DNA of 64,000 nucleotides from Chthoniobacter sp. (lineage in GTDB: Bacteria; Verrucomicrobiota; Verrucomicrobiia; Chthoniobacterales; Chthoniobacteraceae). Under the pieces are notes generated by a model. The model had not been told where the DNA came from. It made no database searches and saw nothing but the letters and a program-made list of their open reading frames with translations. Shown here one piece after another: positions 50,145-59,600 of the stretch (its first letter is position 1; each line of letters starts with the position of its first letter). Location of the stretch: the NCBI GenBank assembly GCA_021414005.1, contig JAIOPH010000018.1, positions 56,585 through 120,584 on the forward strand, given 5' to 3'. A program made the translations under genes and the position numbers.

Positions 50145-51800
50145 GTGGCTTTACCGAACCCGATTCCCGACAATCCCACGCGCTGGGACGGCTGGAAAAA
50201 TTATAACTCGGACAATCTCTACGACCGGCTCTGCCTCTCGTATGGATCGAACCCGAACGCGGAGCAGATCGAGGAAAACTGCCGCCAGCTTCTCGTCTGG
50301 TGGCAGAAAAAGCTGCCGCTGAAAAACCAGCCGAGCAACCCGATCTCGCAGCTCCTGCGCGGCGGTCTGGATGAAGCTCCCGCCTTTCTCGCCGAGGCGC
50401 GAACGAAGCTGCTGGACCCGGTGGCGCGGGCGGCGGTGGATGTGCAACTGCACGCGCAGATCGTGGCGGAGGCGCTCACGGAGTTTAAGAAGCTGCTGTC
50501 ATTTGTGCTCGCGGACAAAAAGCTGAGCGCGGAGGACGAGCAGCGGCTGTACGAGCGTGGCGCGGGGCTGGGGTTGTCGCGGGAGGAAATGGATGCGGAG
50601 GTGCAGAGCATCGGCGCAGAGCGGGTGGTGGCACCGCCGCCGGCGATCGAGGTGCCCGCACCAGTGACCGTGGCGGCACCGGTAGCGCCGGTGAGTGTGG
50701 CCGTGGCACCGGAGGAGCCCGATCCGTTTTCGGAGTTCCGTCGGATGCTGCGGCTGTCGAAGCTCTCGCTCGATGGCGGGGAGATGACGGACGACCAGCG
50801 CGATGCCATGTGCAACATGGGCGAGAGTCTGGGCCTCACCGGTGGGCAGGCGGAGGATTTGATTGATGAATATCTCGAAGCCGCCAGCGGTCTGCCAGCG
50901 GCACCGGTCGTCGCAGTGAAAGTCGCACCGCACAAACCGGCGGCGGTGGTGACCGCGAAGCCTGCCGTGGTGGTGGCAAAGAAACCGGATGTATCCGCAG
51001 CCGCGACGCCGCGACGTGTGCCGGTATCGCCGCTGGCCGCCGCGCAGGAGCGGCAGAAATATGCGAATTTCACGAACAGCATAGCCATGGAAATGCTGCT
51101 CGTTTCGTCGGGACAATTTCAGCAAGGCAGCGCTGCGCTGGAGGCGGCGGAGCACGAACAGCCGGTCACGCCCGTCACGGTGAGTTGCTTTCATCTGGCG
51201 CGGCATCCGGTGACGAACGCGCAGTTCGAGGCGTTCGATCCGAAGCACCGCGAGAAGCGCGCGGCGTGGGCCGATGAAAAGCATCCTGTCGTGTATGTGA
51301 ACAGCCGCGAGGCCGAGCAGTTTTGCCAGTGGCTGTCGCAGAAAGAGGGAAAGCGCTACCGCCTGCCAACCGAGGCCGAGTGGGAATATGCCGCCCGCGG
51401 GTCCGACAATCTTGTCTTCCCCTGGGGCAGCGTGCTGGACGCCGGTCATTTCGCAAACTTCGCGGATAAGAACACGACGTTCGCCTGGCGCGATGCGGTG
51501 ATTGACGACGGCTTTGCCGAGACCGCACCGGTCGGAAGTTATCCGCGCGGCAAGAGTCCGTTCGGCATCGAGGATCTGGCGGGCAATGTTTTCGAATGGT
51601 GCGCGGATTTTTTCGAAGCCTACAAAGGCAAGGAGCGCATGAACCCGCGCGGCCCGGCCGCCGGGATGAAGCGCATTTACCGCGGCGGGAGCTGGAAATC
51701 GCGGCCCGGCAGCCTGCGGGCGAGCGCGCGCCATTTCAATCTGCCTGATTACTCCTCGAACGACGTGGGCTTCCGCGTCGTCTGCGAGTGCGTCGAGTAG
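50145..51800 (+). CDS. SUMF1/FGE-sulfatase domain protein with J-like and helical-repeat N-terminus
   Basis: This 551-residue protein starts at GTG 50145. Residues 1-105 (NLYDRLCLSYGSNPNAEQIEENCRQLLVWWQKKL ... KLLDPVARAAVDVQL) have the layout of a degenerate J-domain without the HPD motif. Two related helical modules follow (SAEDEQRLYERGAGLGLSREEM and TDDQRDAMCNMGESLGLTGGQAEDL), then an Ala/Val/Pro linker. From about 310 it is a SUMF1 (formylglycine-generating-enzyme-like) fold: MLLVSSGQFQQGS, FHLARHPVTNAQFEAF, YRLPTEAEWEYAARG, DLAGNVFEWCADFF and YRGGSW. The two catalytic cysteines expected after GGSW are absent (KSRPGSLRASARH), so it should not make formylglycine. It may be a substrate-recognition partner of the adjacent Hsp70. 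Confidence 0.75.
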   Translation: MALPNPIPDNPTRWDGWKNYNSDNLYDRLCLSYGSNPNAEQIEENCRQLLVWWQKKLPLKNQPSNPISQLLRGGLDEAPAFLAEARTKLLDPVARAAVDVQLHAQIVAEALTEFKKLLSFVLADKKLSAEDEQRLYERGAGLGLSREEMDAEVQSIGAERVVAPPPAIEVPAPVTVAAPVAPVSVAVAPEEPDPFSEFRRMLRLSKLSLDGGEMTDDQRDAMCNMGESLGLTGGQAEDLIDEYLEAASGLPAAPVVAVKVAPHKPAAVVTAKPAVVVAKKPDVSAAATPRRVPVSPLAAAQERQKYANFTNSIAMEMLLVSSGQFQQGSAALEAAEHEQPVTPVTVSCFHLARHPVTNAQFEAFDPKHREKRAAWADEKHPVVYVNSREAEQFCQWLSQKEGKRYRLPTEAEWEYAARGSDNLVFPWGSVLDAGHFANFADKNTTFAWRDAVIDDGFAETAPVGSYPRGKSPFGIEDLAGNVFEWCADFFEAYKGKERMNPRGPAAGMKRIYRGGSWKSRPGSLRASARHFNLPDYSSNDVGFRVVCECVE

Positions 51801-51822
51801 CGAGAGCTCCCGGCACAAAACA

Positions 51823-51853
51823 AAACCGCCAGCCCGAGGTGGGCTGGCGGTTT
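51823..51853. terminator. Bidirectional terminator hairpin
   Basis: A 13-bp perfect stem (AAACCGCCAGCCC / GGGCTGGCGGTTT) with a 5-base loop sits between the converging SUMF1-like and rpsU genes. A-rich and T-rich flanks on either side allow termination in both directions. Confidence 0.88.
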
Positions 51854-51891
51854 GAAAAATTCACAATCCGCAGGGCGGATGGACCGGGCTA

Positions 51892-52089
51892 CTATCCCGC
51901 GTTGAAGCGGAACTTCGCCTTGGCGCGCTTGGCGTTGGCCTTGGCTTTGCGCTTGGTGCGCTGAGTCGGCGTCTCGAAGGCACGCAGGCGGCGGATTTCA
52001 TCCATGATTCCCTCCGTGTCGAGTTTGCTCTTGAGGCGTTTGAGCGCGCGGTCGATCGGCTCTCCTTTTTTTACGATGACTTCTGGCAT
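51892..52089 (-). CDS. rpsU: 30S ribosomal protein S21
   Basis: This 65-residue basic protein starts PEVIVKKGEPIDRALKRLKSKLDTEGIMDEIRRLRAFETPTQRTKRKAKANAKR and is a clear S21, located near the 3' end of 16S rRNA in the small subunit. ATG 52089 is chosen; upstream in-frame codons are not conserved. The gene is read away from a 490-base noncoding gap and ends at the shared terminator. Confidence 0.93.
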   Translation of the reverse strand: MPEVIVKKGEPIDRALKRLKSKLDTEGIMDEIRRLRAFETPTQRTKRKAKANAKRAKAKFRFNAG

Positions 52090-52579
52090 GGTGTGTTCTT
52101 GGTTGGTTGAAGTTGAAAGGTTTTGGCTTAGCGGACTGCAAGGGTAGGGGGGCAGGCCGCAATCGTCAATGCCGGGTTTGCCGGAAAAATCCGCCGTCCC
52201 GCAGGGGCCGCGGCGGAGAGGGCCCACTCGGATCGAGATGTTCGTCGATTTGGGCCTTCACCCGCTGCAAATCCGCGTCCTGAACGATCCCGGAGCCACA
52301 ACTAGCGTCTTTTTGTCTCAAATCCAGATGCATACGGGCGAGTATTACGTGGCCCACAGCGAGCGAACCGCTACCGCGATCTTCAGAAGCCACTGCTTTT
52401 TCGCCTCCAACTGCAACACCCCGCCCGCAGGCAGTTGACGCTGCCGGGCATCGTGTTTAGTTTCGCGCCGCAGTTTCGGATAGGGAGTCATGGGCGATGG
52501 TTTCGAGCGCATTGCAAGTGCAGGCCGCTCGGTGCCACCCGCGTTTTGACCACTCCGCCGCGACGCAAAAAACCCCGCT
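52090..52579. other. Noncoding gap between rpsU and a Minf_1886 gene
   Basis: Apart from the presumed promoters of the two divergent genes, I see no gene, structured RNA or repeat here. Open frames on both strands have no protein-like character. Confidence 0.5.
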
Positions 52580-53014
52580 ATGCAGCAAATTGATTTTAGT
52601 GAGAAGCTCGAAGACATCCTCCGCCAGGATCCCCGCTTTGCCCGCGAGGCCTACCTGTTTTTGCGGGATGCCCTCGACTTCACGATCAAGGCCCGCCGCA
52701 AGGCCAAGGAGATCGACCAGCACGTCAACGGCCAGCAGCTTCTCGAAGGCATCCGGCAATATGCCCTGAAGCAGTTTGGCCCAATGGTAACGACCGTTTT
52801 CGAATATTGGGGCGTGCGCCGCGGCGAGGATTTCGGCGCGATGGTTTTCAACTTCATAGGCGTCGGCATCTTCGGCAAAACCGACACCGACTCCATCGAG
52901 GACTTCAAGGGCGGTTACACTTTCCACGAGGCCTTTATCGCGCCCTTCATCCCGGAGAAACCGTTCGTGCATACCCGCATCCCTGCCGCAACTCCTGCGG
53001 AGGAATTGCTCTGA
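52580..53014 (+). CDS. Minf_1886 family (PVC-specific) small protein
   Basis: This 144-residue protein matches the Planctomycetes/Verrucomicrobia conserved family typified by Minf_1886: FSEKLEDILRQDPRFAREAYLFLRDALDFT, QHVNGQQLLEGIRQYALKQFGPMVTTVFEYWGV, EDFGAMVFNFIGVGIFGKTDTDS and DFKGGYTFHEAFI. The function is unknown. Its presence supports assignment to the PVC group. It starts at ATG 52580. An M16 peptidase gene follows 86 bases later on the same strand. Confidence 0.85.
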   Translation: MQQIDFSEKLEDILRQDPRFAREAYLFLRDALDFTIKARRKAKEIDQHVNGQQLLEGIRQYALKQFGPMVTTVFEYWGVRRGEDFGAMVFNFIGVGIFGKTDTDSIEDFKGGYTFHEAFIAPFIPEKPFVHTRIPAATPAEELL

Positions 53015-53100
53015 CGGCGAACGCGGTTGAGGACCGGGCGGAAGCCGGTCCCGTTCCATGCGCCCACCGTCCGCGCATCGGCCACGCGCCCGCCTTTCCC

Positions 53101-55668
53101 ATGATGCATCCGCACTCCACACCCCTCGCCGACGCCACCGCCCCGCTCACTTTCCCCGCCGTCACCGCCACCACGGCGACACTGCCAAACGGCCTCGGCA
53201 TCATTGTTCAGGAGGACCGCAGCGCGCCGGTGGCGAGCGTGCAGGTGTGGATCGAAACCGGCAGCATCCACGAGGACCGCCACCTCGGTGCCGGCATCTC
53301 GCATCTGCTCGAGCACATGCTTTTCAAAGGCACGCCCACCCGCGGCGCGAGCGAGTTTGCCCAGCGCGTCCAGGCCGCCGGCGGCTACATCAATGCCTAC
53401 ACCTCCTTCGACCGCACCGTGTACTGGATCGACATCCCGGCGAAGGGCGTCCCGACCGCGCTCGACCTGCTCTCCGACGCCGTGATGAACTCCACCCTCC
53501 CGCCCGACGAATACGTCAAGGAGCAGGAAGTCATCCGCCGCGAATTCGCCATGGGCCACGACGACCCCGACCGCGTCGCCAGCCAGACGCTCTTCGCGAC
53601 CGCCTTCCGCGAGCATCCGTATCGCCATCCGATCATCGGCCACCTCGATGTCTTCAACGCCCTCAGCCGCGACGAAGTCATGGCCTACTACAAAGCCCGC
53701 TACGTCCCGAACAACATGTTCTTCGTCGTGGTCGGCGACGTCGATGCCGCTGCCGTCCGCACGCAGCTCGCGGAGATTTTTGCGAAACATCCGCGCGTTT
53801 CGTTGCCGCCCGTTTTCATCCCGGCGGAGCCCGCGCAGCTCGGGCGGCGCGAGGCGCACACCGAGTTCGCCACCGAGCTGACCCGCCTCCATCTCACCTG
53901 GCACGTCCCCTCCGCCGCGCATCCCGACATCCCCGCGCTCGATGTCGCCGCCATGGTGCTCGGCAGCGGGCGCAGCTCCCGCCTTTACAAAAAACTCCGC
54001 GAAGACCTCGCGCTCGTCCATTCCGCCGACGCCTGGTGCTACGCTCCCGGCCAGTGCGGACTCTTCGGCGTCGATGCCATCCTCGACCCCGCCCACCGCC
54101 CCGCCGTCGAGGCCGAAATCCTCCGCCTCATCGCCGAGCTGCGCGACGGCGGCGTGACCGAGCGCGAACTCGCCAAAGCCCGCAAAGCCTCCCTCAGCCA
54201 CCAGCTCCAGAGCGTCACCACCATGCGCGGCCGCGCCTCCGACCTCGGCTCCAACTGGCTCCTCGCCCGCAACCTCGACTTCTCCCGCGACTACCTCGAC
54301 GCCGTCCAGCGCGTCACCGCCGACGACCTCCGCCGCGTCCTCGCCACCCACCTCACCGACCGCAACCTCACCGTCGTCTCCCTCAACCCCACCGGCTCCC
54401 TCGCGAAGGCCGGCGCCGCCACCGCCGTCCGCACCGCCGGCGACATCCAAAAGTTCGGCCTCCCCAACGGCCTCCGCCTCCTCGTCCGCGAAGACCCGCG
54501 CCTCCCGCTCGTCTCCATGTGCGCTTCGTTCAAAGCGGGCCTCCTCGCCGAGACCGCCGCCGACAACGGCATCACCCGCCTCCTCGCGCGCGTCCTCGTC
54601 AAAGGCACCCACACCCGCAGCGCCGAGCAGCTCGCCGATGAGATCGAGGAACTCGGCGGCTCCCTCGGCAGCGACGCTGGCAACAACAGCCTCAGCGTCT
54701 CCGTCAGCGTCATGCGCCCCGACCTCCGCGCCGGCCTCGGCCTCCTCGCCGACGTCCTCCTGCACGCCACCCTCCCCGAAAAAGCCCTCGCCCGCGAAAA
54801 AGACGCCCAGCTCGCCGGCATCAAAGCCGAGGACGAAGAGATCACCGTCATCGCCCGCCACCTCCTCCGCGAAAACCTCTTCGGCGCGCACCCCTACGGC
54901 CTCCGCGGCTCCGGCACGCCGGAAAGCGTCGCCCGCCTCACCCGCGACGACCTCCTCGCCTTCCGCGACCGCCACCTCTGCGCCCGCAACGGCGTCCTCG
55001 CCATCTTCGGCGACGTCCGCGCCGACGAAATCCGCGCCCTCGTCGAAGACGTCCTCGCCCCGCTCCCCGCCGGCGCGCCCGCCTTCACCACCGTCCCCGA
55101 GCCCCCCGCGCTCCCCGCCTCGCGCGAGGTCGAGCTGATCGAGGAAAAAGAACAGGCCGTCCTCATGGTCGGCTTCCCCGGCATCGACATCCACAGCCCC
55201 GACTCCGCCGCGCTCGACCTCCTCGACGAAGCCTGCAGCGACCTCGGCTCCCGCCTCTTCCTCCGCATCCGCGAGGAAATGGGCCTCGCCTACTTCGTCG
55301 GCAGCAGCCACCTCAGCGGCCTCGCCCGCGGCCTCTTCGCCTTCTACCTCGGCACCGACCCCGCGAAGCTCACCGAAGTCAAAGCCGCCCTCCACGACGA
55401 GATCGCCAAACTCGCGCGCGACGGCCTCACCGCCGAGGAAGTTTCCCGCGCCCGCGAAAAAAGCCTCGGCCAAATGGAAATCCGCCACCAGAGCAACGGC
55501 GCCTTTGCCTACCAGGCCGCCCTCAACGAACTCTACGGCCTCGGCCACAGCTACCACCTCACCCAGCGCCGCCAGCTCGAAGCCCTCACCACCGAGCAAG
55601 TCGCCGCCGCTGCCCGCCGCTACTTCCAGCAGCCCGCCATCACCGCCATCGTCCGCCCAGCGGGGTAG
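53101..55668 (+). CDS. Two-domain M16 family zinc metallopeptidase
   Basis: This 855-residue protein holds two M16 units. The first (1-430) has the zinc motif HLLEH at 68-72 followed by MLFKGT, and the EQEVIRREF segment with the third ligand. The second (from about 445, IQKFGLPNGLRLLVREDPRLPLVSMCASFKAGLL) lacks HxxEH (ITRLLARVLVKGT). It should be the non-catalytic partner, as in MPP-like and pitrilysin-like pairs fused in one chain. ATG 53101 is chosen; a long upstream frame from 52807 overlaps the Minf_1886 gene in another frame and is not used. It is probably periplasmic or cytoplasmic; no signal peptide is evident. Confidence 0.9.
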   Translation: MMHPHSTPLADATAPLTFPAVTATTATLPNGLGIIVQEDRSAPVASVQVWIETGSIHEDRHLGAGISHLLEHMLFKGTPTRGASEFAQRVQAAGGYINAYTSFDRTVYWIDIPAKGVPTALDLLSDAVMNSTLPPDEYVKEQEVIRREFAMGHDDPDRVASQTLFATAFREHPYRHPIIGHLDVFNALSRDEVMAYYKARYVPNNMFFVVVGDVDAAAVRTQLAEIFAKHPRVSLPPVFIPAEPAQLGRREAHTEFATELTRLHLTWHVPSAAHPDIPALDVAAMVLGSGRSSRLYKKLREDLALVHSADAWCYAPGQCGLFGVDAILDPAHRPAVEAEILRLIAELRDGGVTERELAKARKASLSHQLQSVTTMRGRASDLGSNWLLARNLDFSRDYLDAVQRVTADDLRRVLATHLTDRNLTVVSLNPTGSLAKAGAATAVRTAGDIQKFGLPNGLRLLVREDPRLPLVSMCASFKAGLLAETAADNGITRLLARVLVKGTHTRSAEQLADEIEELGGSLGSDAGNNSLSVSVSVMRPDLRAGLGLLADVLLHATLPEKALAREKDAQLAGIKAEDEEITVIARHLLRENLFGAHPYGLRGSGTPESVARLTRDDLLAFRDRHLCARNGVLAIFGDVRADEIRALVEDVLAPLPAGAPAFTTVPEPPALPASREVELIEEKEQAVLMVGFPGIDIHSPDSAALDLLDEACSDLGSRLFLRIREEMGLAYFVGSSHLSGLARGLFAFYLGTDPAKLTEVKAALHDEIAKLARDGLTAEEVSRAREKSLGQMEIRHQSNGAFAYQAALNELYGLGHSYHLTQRRQLEALTTEQVAAAARRYFQQPAITAIVRPAG

Positions 55669-55671
55669 GGG

Positions 55672-55738
55672 AGGGCTGAAGACTAACGGCTAAGGGCTGA
55701 AAGGCCGCTTGCGAACTCCGCCTTCAGCTTTCAGTCTT
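55672..55738. repeat. Heptameric repeats in inverted orientation
   Basis: On the plus strand, 7-base units of the type GGGCTGA / CGGCTAA lie at about 55672-55702. Complementary units (CTTTCAG type) follow at about 55721-55738. This is the same family of period-7 purine-rich sequence seen at 31986 and 60636. It may also act as a weak stem after the peptidase gene. Confidence 0.5.
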
Positions 55739-55745
55739 TCCTCCC

Positions 55746-56195
55746 ATGGAGACTCCTCAAGACCCCACTCCCACCACCCGACGGCGGTTGAGGCGTTGGG
55801 TTCTCGCGCTGGCCGGGGTGTTCATCGTGTATCCACTTAGCAGCGGGCCGGCGTACGTTTTAGCTTTAAGCACGGGCTACCCATCGGCCAGGGAGTTTGC
55901 GCGGTTTTACGCTCCAGTTTGGATCATTGCGCACTTGACCTCAAGGGGCGGCAATCTCGAGGCCTTTTGGGATAGGTGGTATTACGCGTTCAGACCGGAA
56001 GGCGGCTACAAATTCGATGACCGTGTCCGTGATCCCCGAACCCCGAACCCCGCGCGGCCGAAGGACGGCTCCGAAAACAATCCAATCAGCGTGGACCGGG
56101 CATTGGACAGCGCGGACTTGCGGGCATTGCAGGAGGAAATCGACCGACTGGGGCGAGTGCCTCCCGCACCGGCACCCTCCACTCCCGCACACTGA
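55746..56195 (+). CDS. Small membrane protein of unknown function
   Basis: This 149-residue protein starts at ATG 55746. It has a basic start (TTRRRLRRWVLALAGVFIVYPLSSGPAYVLAL) giving one likely membrane helix, possibly a second weak one (FYAPVWIIAHL), and a Pro-rich C-terminus. The segment FYAPVWIIAHLTSRGGNLEAFWDRWYYAF is seen in small PVC membrane proteins, but I know no function. It stands alone between two genes with repeats on either side. Confidence 0.55.
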   Translation: METPQDPTPTTRRRLRRWVLALAGVFIVYPLSSGPAYVLALSTGYPSAREFARFYAPVWIIAHLTSRGGNLEAFWDRWYYAFRPEGGYKFDDRVRDPRTPNPARPKDGSENNPISVDRALDSADLRALQEEIDRLGRVPPAPAPSTPAH

Positions 56196-56272
56196 ACCTT
56201 TTTCCTCTCGTTCCCAAAGTTAGCGCAGGAGTTTGGGAACGAGGCAAAAAACACGAGCGGATGGTCGGAAGT

Positions 56273-56448
56273 CAATTTCCGAGCTCGGATTTGGGCATAC
56301 CGACATGGGTTTGCCCGCATACCGAGGTGGGTTGGCCCACCATCCGAGGTGGCATTGTGGGCCTGCCGGGATGGAATTGGCCGGTTCCCGAGGTGGGTTG
56401 GCCGGCGTTTCGAGGTGGGTTTGTCGGCATTCCAAGGCCGGTTTTCTG
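56273..56448 (+). repeat. Degenerate 22-bp tandem array, eight units
   Basis: Eight contiguous 22-base units start at 56273, 56295, 56317, 56339, 56361, 56383, 56405 and 56427. Each follows the shape GC-A/C-T-N-CCGAGGTGGG-TTGG-C-C with several changes. There are no spacers and no gene within it. Confidence 0.75.
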
Positions 56449-56473
56449 GTAACGAATACCCCCGATGCGCAGA

Positions 56474-56525
56474 TTGTAGGGCAACCGCTCCGGTTGCCCC
56501 GGCAGGCGGAGCGCCTGCCCTACAA
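56474..56525. repeat. Cloverleaf-like interspersed repeat
   Basis: A terminal inverted repeat (TTGTAGGGC / GCCCTACAA) encloses two GC-rich hairpins, one with GGCAACCG-CTCC-GGTTGCC and one with GGCAGGCG-GAGC-GCCTGCC. This is typical of REP-type or small non-autonomous mobile repeats. Confidence 0.75.
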
Positions 56526-56643
56526 TTCGGCCTTTCGCGACCAAAAGCTCCAGCTTGGTCACGTGGGGAGGTGCTAGTGCAGAACCTTGTTATGGATGGT
56601 CTGCGGCTGTGGCGTGAGCGGTGGAGGGCTCTGACCGGAGAGG

Positions 56644-59600
56644 CTATTTGGCTGCGGTGTCCAGCGGCACTCCCGCGAGTGCGAGGGCGGCAATGCCATT
56701 GGCTCCGTAGAGCAGGCGGTCAGGCTTGCCATCCCATGTTTTGCCGGAGGCATAGGCGATGGTTTTGGCACCAGCGGGTGCGGATAGCTGGAGCACGATC
56801 GAGGTGCCCGACACTTTGCCTCCGCTAATGGGTGCGGACTTGCCATCGAGTTCGATCCAAGCCTTGCACTCTTCCTTCCAGATCATGGGTTGGTCAAACT
56901 CCATGGTGATCTCGCTCTTGGCGGCGTTGCTATAATAGGCCCTGCGGAGATTTGGAGCGGTGAGGACCTTGGTCCGGTCCAGTCCGTAGTTATCCTGCTC
57001 CAGCACGGGACACATAAGTTTTGCAATCTGCGTGTAGCCTTCGAGATCGAAATGACACAGGCCGCGTCCGCTCGATTTGCTGACGATGCCAAGCGTGGAC
57101 ATGATCCGCATGTTGGAATAGAGCGATGGCAGGGTGCGCTGGGCCTCCAGTAACATGTCGCCGGCATTGGTGCCACCCATGTTGCAACCACTCGGCCAGA
57201 TTTGGTAGATGTAGTAGTGCTGGATGTTTGGGAAGTCCTGCTTCCACGCGGCAGACATATCCACCCAGTATTGCTGCCATGATTTCCAGTTGTAGTCGCC
57301 GGTGGGTGCGCCGCTGCCCTGGTCGTTCTCGCCCTGATGCCAAAGGACGCCGCGGATGCCGTGCGTCAGCCTGGCCGCGGTGATGCGGGTGAGGAGGCCG
57401 CCGTAAATCTTGTAGGGGTTCTTGTAATATTCTCCGGTGGCATCGAAGTGATTGTCGGGATTGCGCTGATGCTGGAAGATGGGCGTGCCGCCGTAAGAGC
57501 CGTTAAAGATGCAGATGGGGATGCGGTGTTTTTCCACGAGGTCATTGGCGAGCACCATGCCCCAGGTGCCGATCTGGTGGTCGCCATAGTTGGGCTTGCC
57601 CCAAATGCGGGTGCGGACGGCGTTGCCCCAGCCGCCTTTGATGGTGCCGCTGTGTTGGTTGCCGTAGCTGCGAATCCAGTCATTGAAAGACGTGGGCGGG
57701 TCTTCGTTGGGACCGTTGTTCGGGCCGGTGGCCTCCGCGTTCGACTGCCCCTCGATGATGTAGGCGTCGCCGCAGACGATGTTACTCACGGTATGCAGAA
57801 CAGTCTCGGTCGCGCCGGACTTGGTGCCAAATTCGACTTTGTATTTAATCAGGCCGGGCTTGAGTTTGACGGTAAGGGCGTAAGACTTATCTGCGGCTGG
57901 TTTCAGCGTCTCGGTCTTGTAGGGCTTGCCATCGGCGGTGACTTTTAGGAACACCGCATCGGCGGGCTGGTCGAGAGTGCCGTTAAAATAGAGCGTGCCC
58001 TCGTTTTTATCGTCGCGCGCGTAGAATTGGTTGTCCTCCGGCTTCTCATCCTTGGTCGGAGTTCGCTGCACCCACGGATCGACTTTCGGTTCGGTGACCT
58101 GAATCACCGCCGTGGCGACGGTGTCCGCGCCGCCATTGCTGACCGCGGCCTTGACCGTGATCCTGCCGGTGTATTGCGAGCGCGTGAGGATGAGTTTGTC
58201 GGGTGCGATCTCCTTGATCACGGCACCGCCCACGACGCTCCATTGGGTCTTCACTTCGCCTGCGCCCTTGCCCTTCATCGCGGCGAGGTTGGTGATGGTT
58301 GGAATGACCTCAATGGTTTGCCGTCCATCCCATGCCGCCGGAGCTTTGAGCGTTACTACTGGCTCCGGGATGTCCTCGGTGATGGTTACGGGAATATCCT
58401 TCGTCTTCACCCCGTCGGGATACACCGCCTTTAGTTGCAGGGTCATTGAAACGTTGGCTGTGACCCGACCGGCTGGCAGCGTAAACGCGAGGCGATCCAC
58501 CGCGACGACGGTTTCCTCGCCGTTCCTCTTGAGTATCCAAAACAGCTTCTGTGCTCCGCCGACTTTTGCGGTGATGGTCGCACTCTGCCCTTCCGCGATG
58601 TTCACCGCCGTCTGACTTAGCGTAAACTCCGTGCCCTTTTGCATCACCGGACCCACCAGTGTTTGCATGGCATTCTGGTTTTCATACTGCAACTTCATCC
58701 AATCCGCCGAGCGGGCGACTCGTGACACCCGCACTTCGTCGATCTCCCCACCGAAGCGGTAGTTCCCGTTCCGCATCCCACCGATGTTCACGCACACATC
58801 CTTTACCACCGACATGGCTTTGGGACGATTCTGCGCGCCGTCGAGTTTGCCATTAACAAAAATCTGGCTTGTCCCGTTTTCATAGGTCGCCGCGACGTAA
58901 TACCACTCCCCCATCACGGGCGCCGTGGCCGCCCGCGCGCCGCCGGGGCCATCCGACGCCCAGCCGAGGCTGGATGGCGAACCAATGTTGACCCCGATTT
59001 CATTGCCATCCCCGGTTTTGCCATTGAGCCGGGTGGCATAGCGTCCGTAGTAAATGACATACGCATCCGTGTTTTCCGCGCGGAACCATGCTTCAAAGGT
59101 AAAAGGATCGTCGCCGAATGGGTAACCCGTAACATTTTTGCCGCAGTCGATCCCTTTGCCCGGAACAAAGTGTCGCCCCGCTCCGATCATCGCCGGAGTT
59201 GCCGTTGTCCCGAGATCTACAGGCGTGACGGTACCGAGTTCGTCCTTCAGCGCCTCGCTCATATGGATGACCGTCGCGTAGCCATTTGATTCGTTGAACA
59301 CCGCTGCGCCCTTCGACTCGCTCGCCGCATCCGTCTTGCCCCAATAGAGCCGGATTTCCTGCCGTGCGTTGCCTTTGATCTTCGGCACCCGCACCCACAG
59401 GCTTGCCCGCCCTTTGGCCGCATCCCACTCCTCGATTTGATACGCCAGAGGCACACCCGCCGCCGTCGCCAGGCGCACGTCCTCGCCATTCGGCTTCGCC
59501 TGGGAAAATTCGAACCAGTCTTTGTCCAGGCGCACCAGCAGCGGAAAGTTCTCCACCTCCGCCGTGGCCGGCAGATTCGCGCCCTCAGGTGTGGTCAGGA

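Noticed and set aside
52807..53100. Upstream extension of the two-domain M16 peptidase
   Set aside because: It overlaps the Minf_1886 gene in another frame and is Arg/His-rich; the family start fits ATG 53101.
56273..56448. CRISPR array
   Set aside because: The 22-bp units are contiguous without spacers, too degenerate, and no cas gene is nearby.
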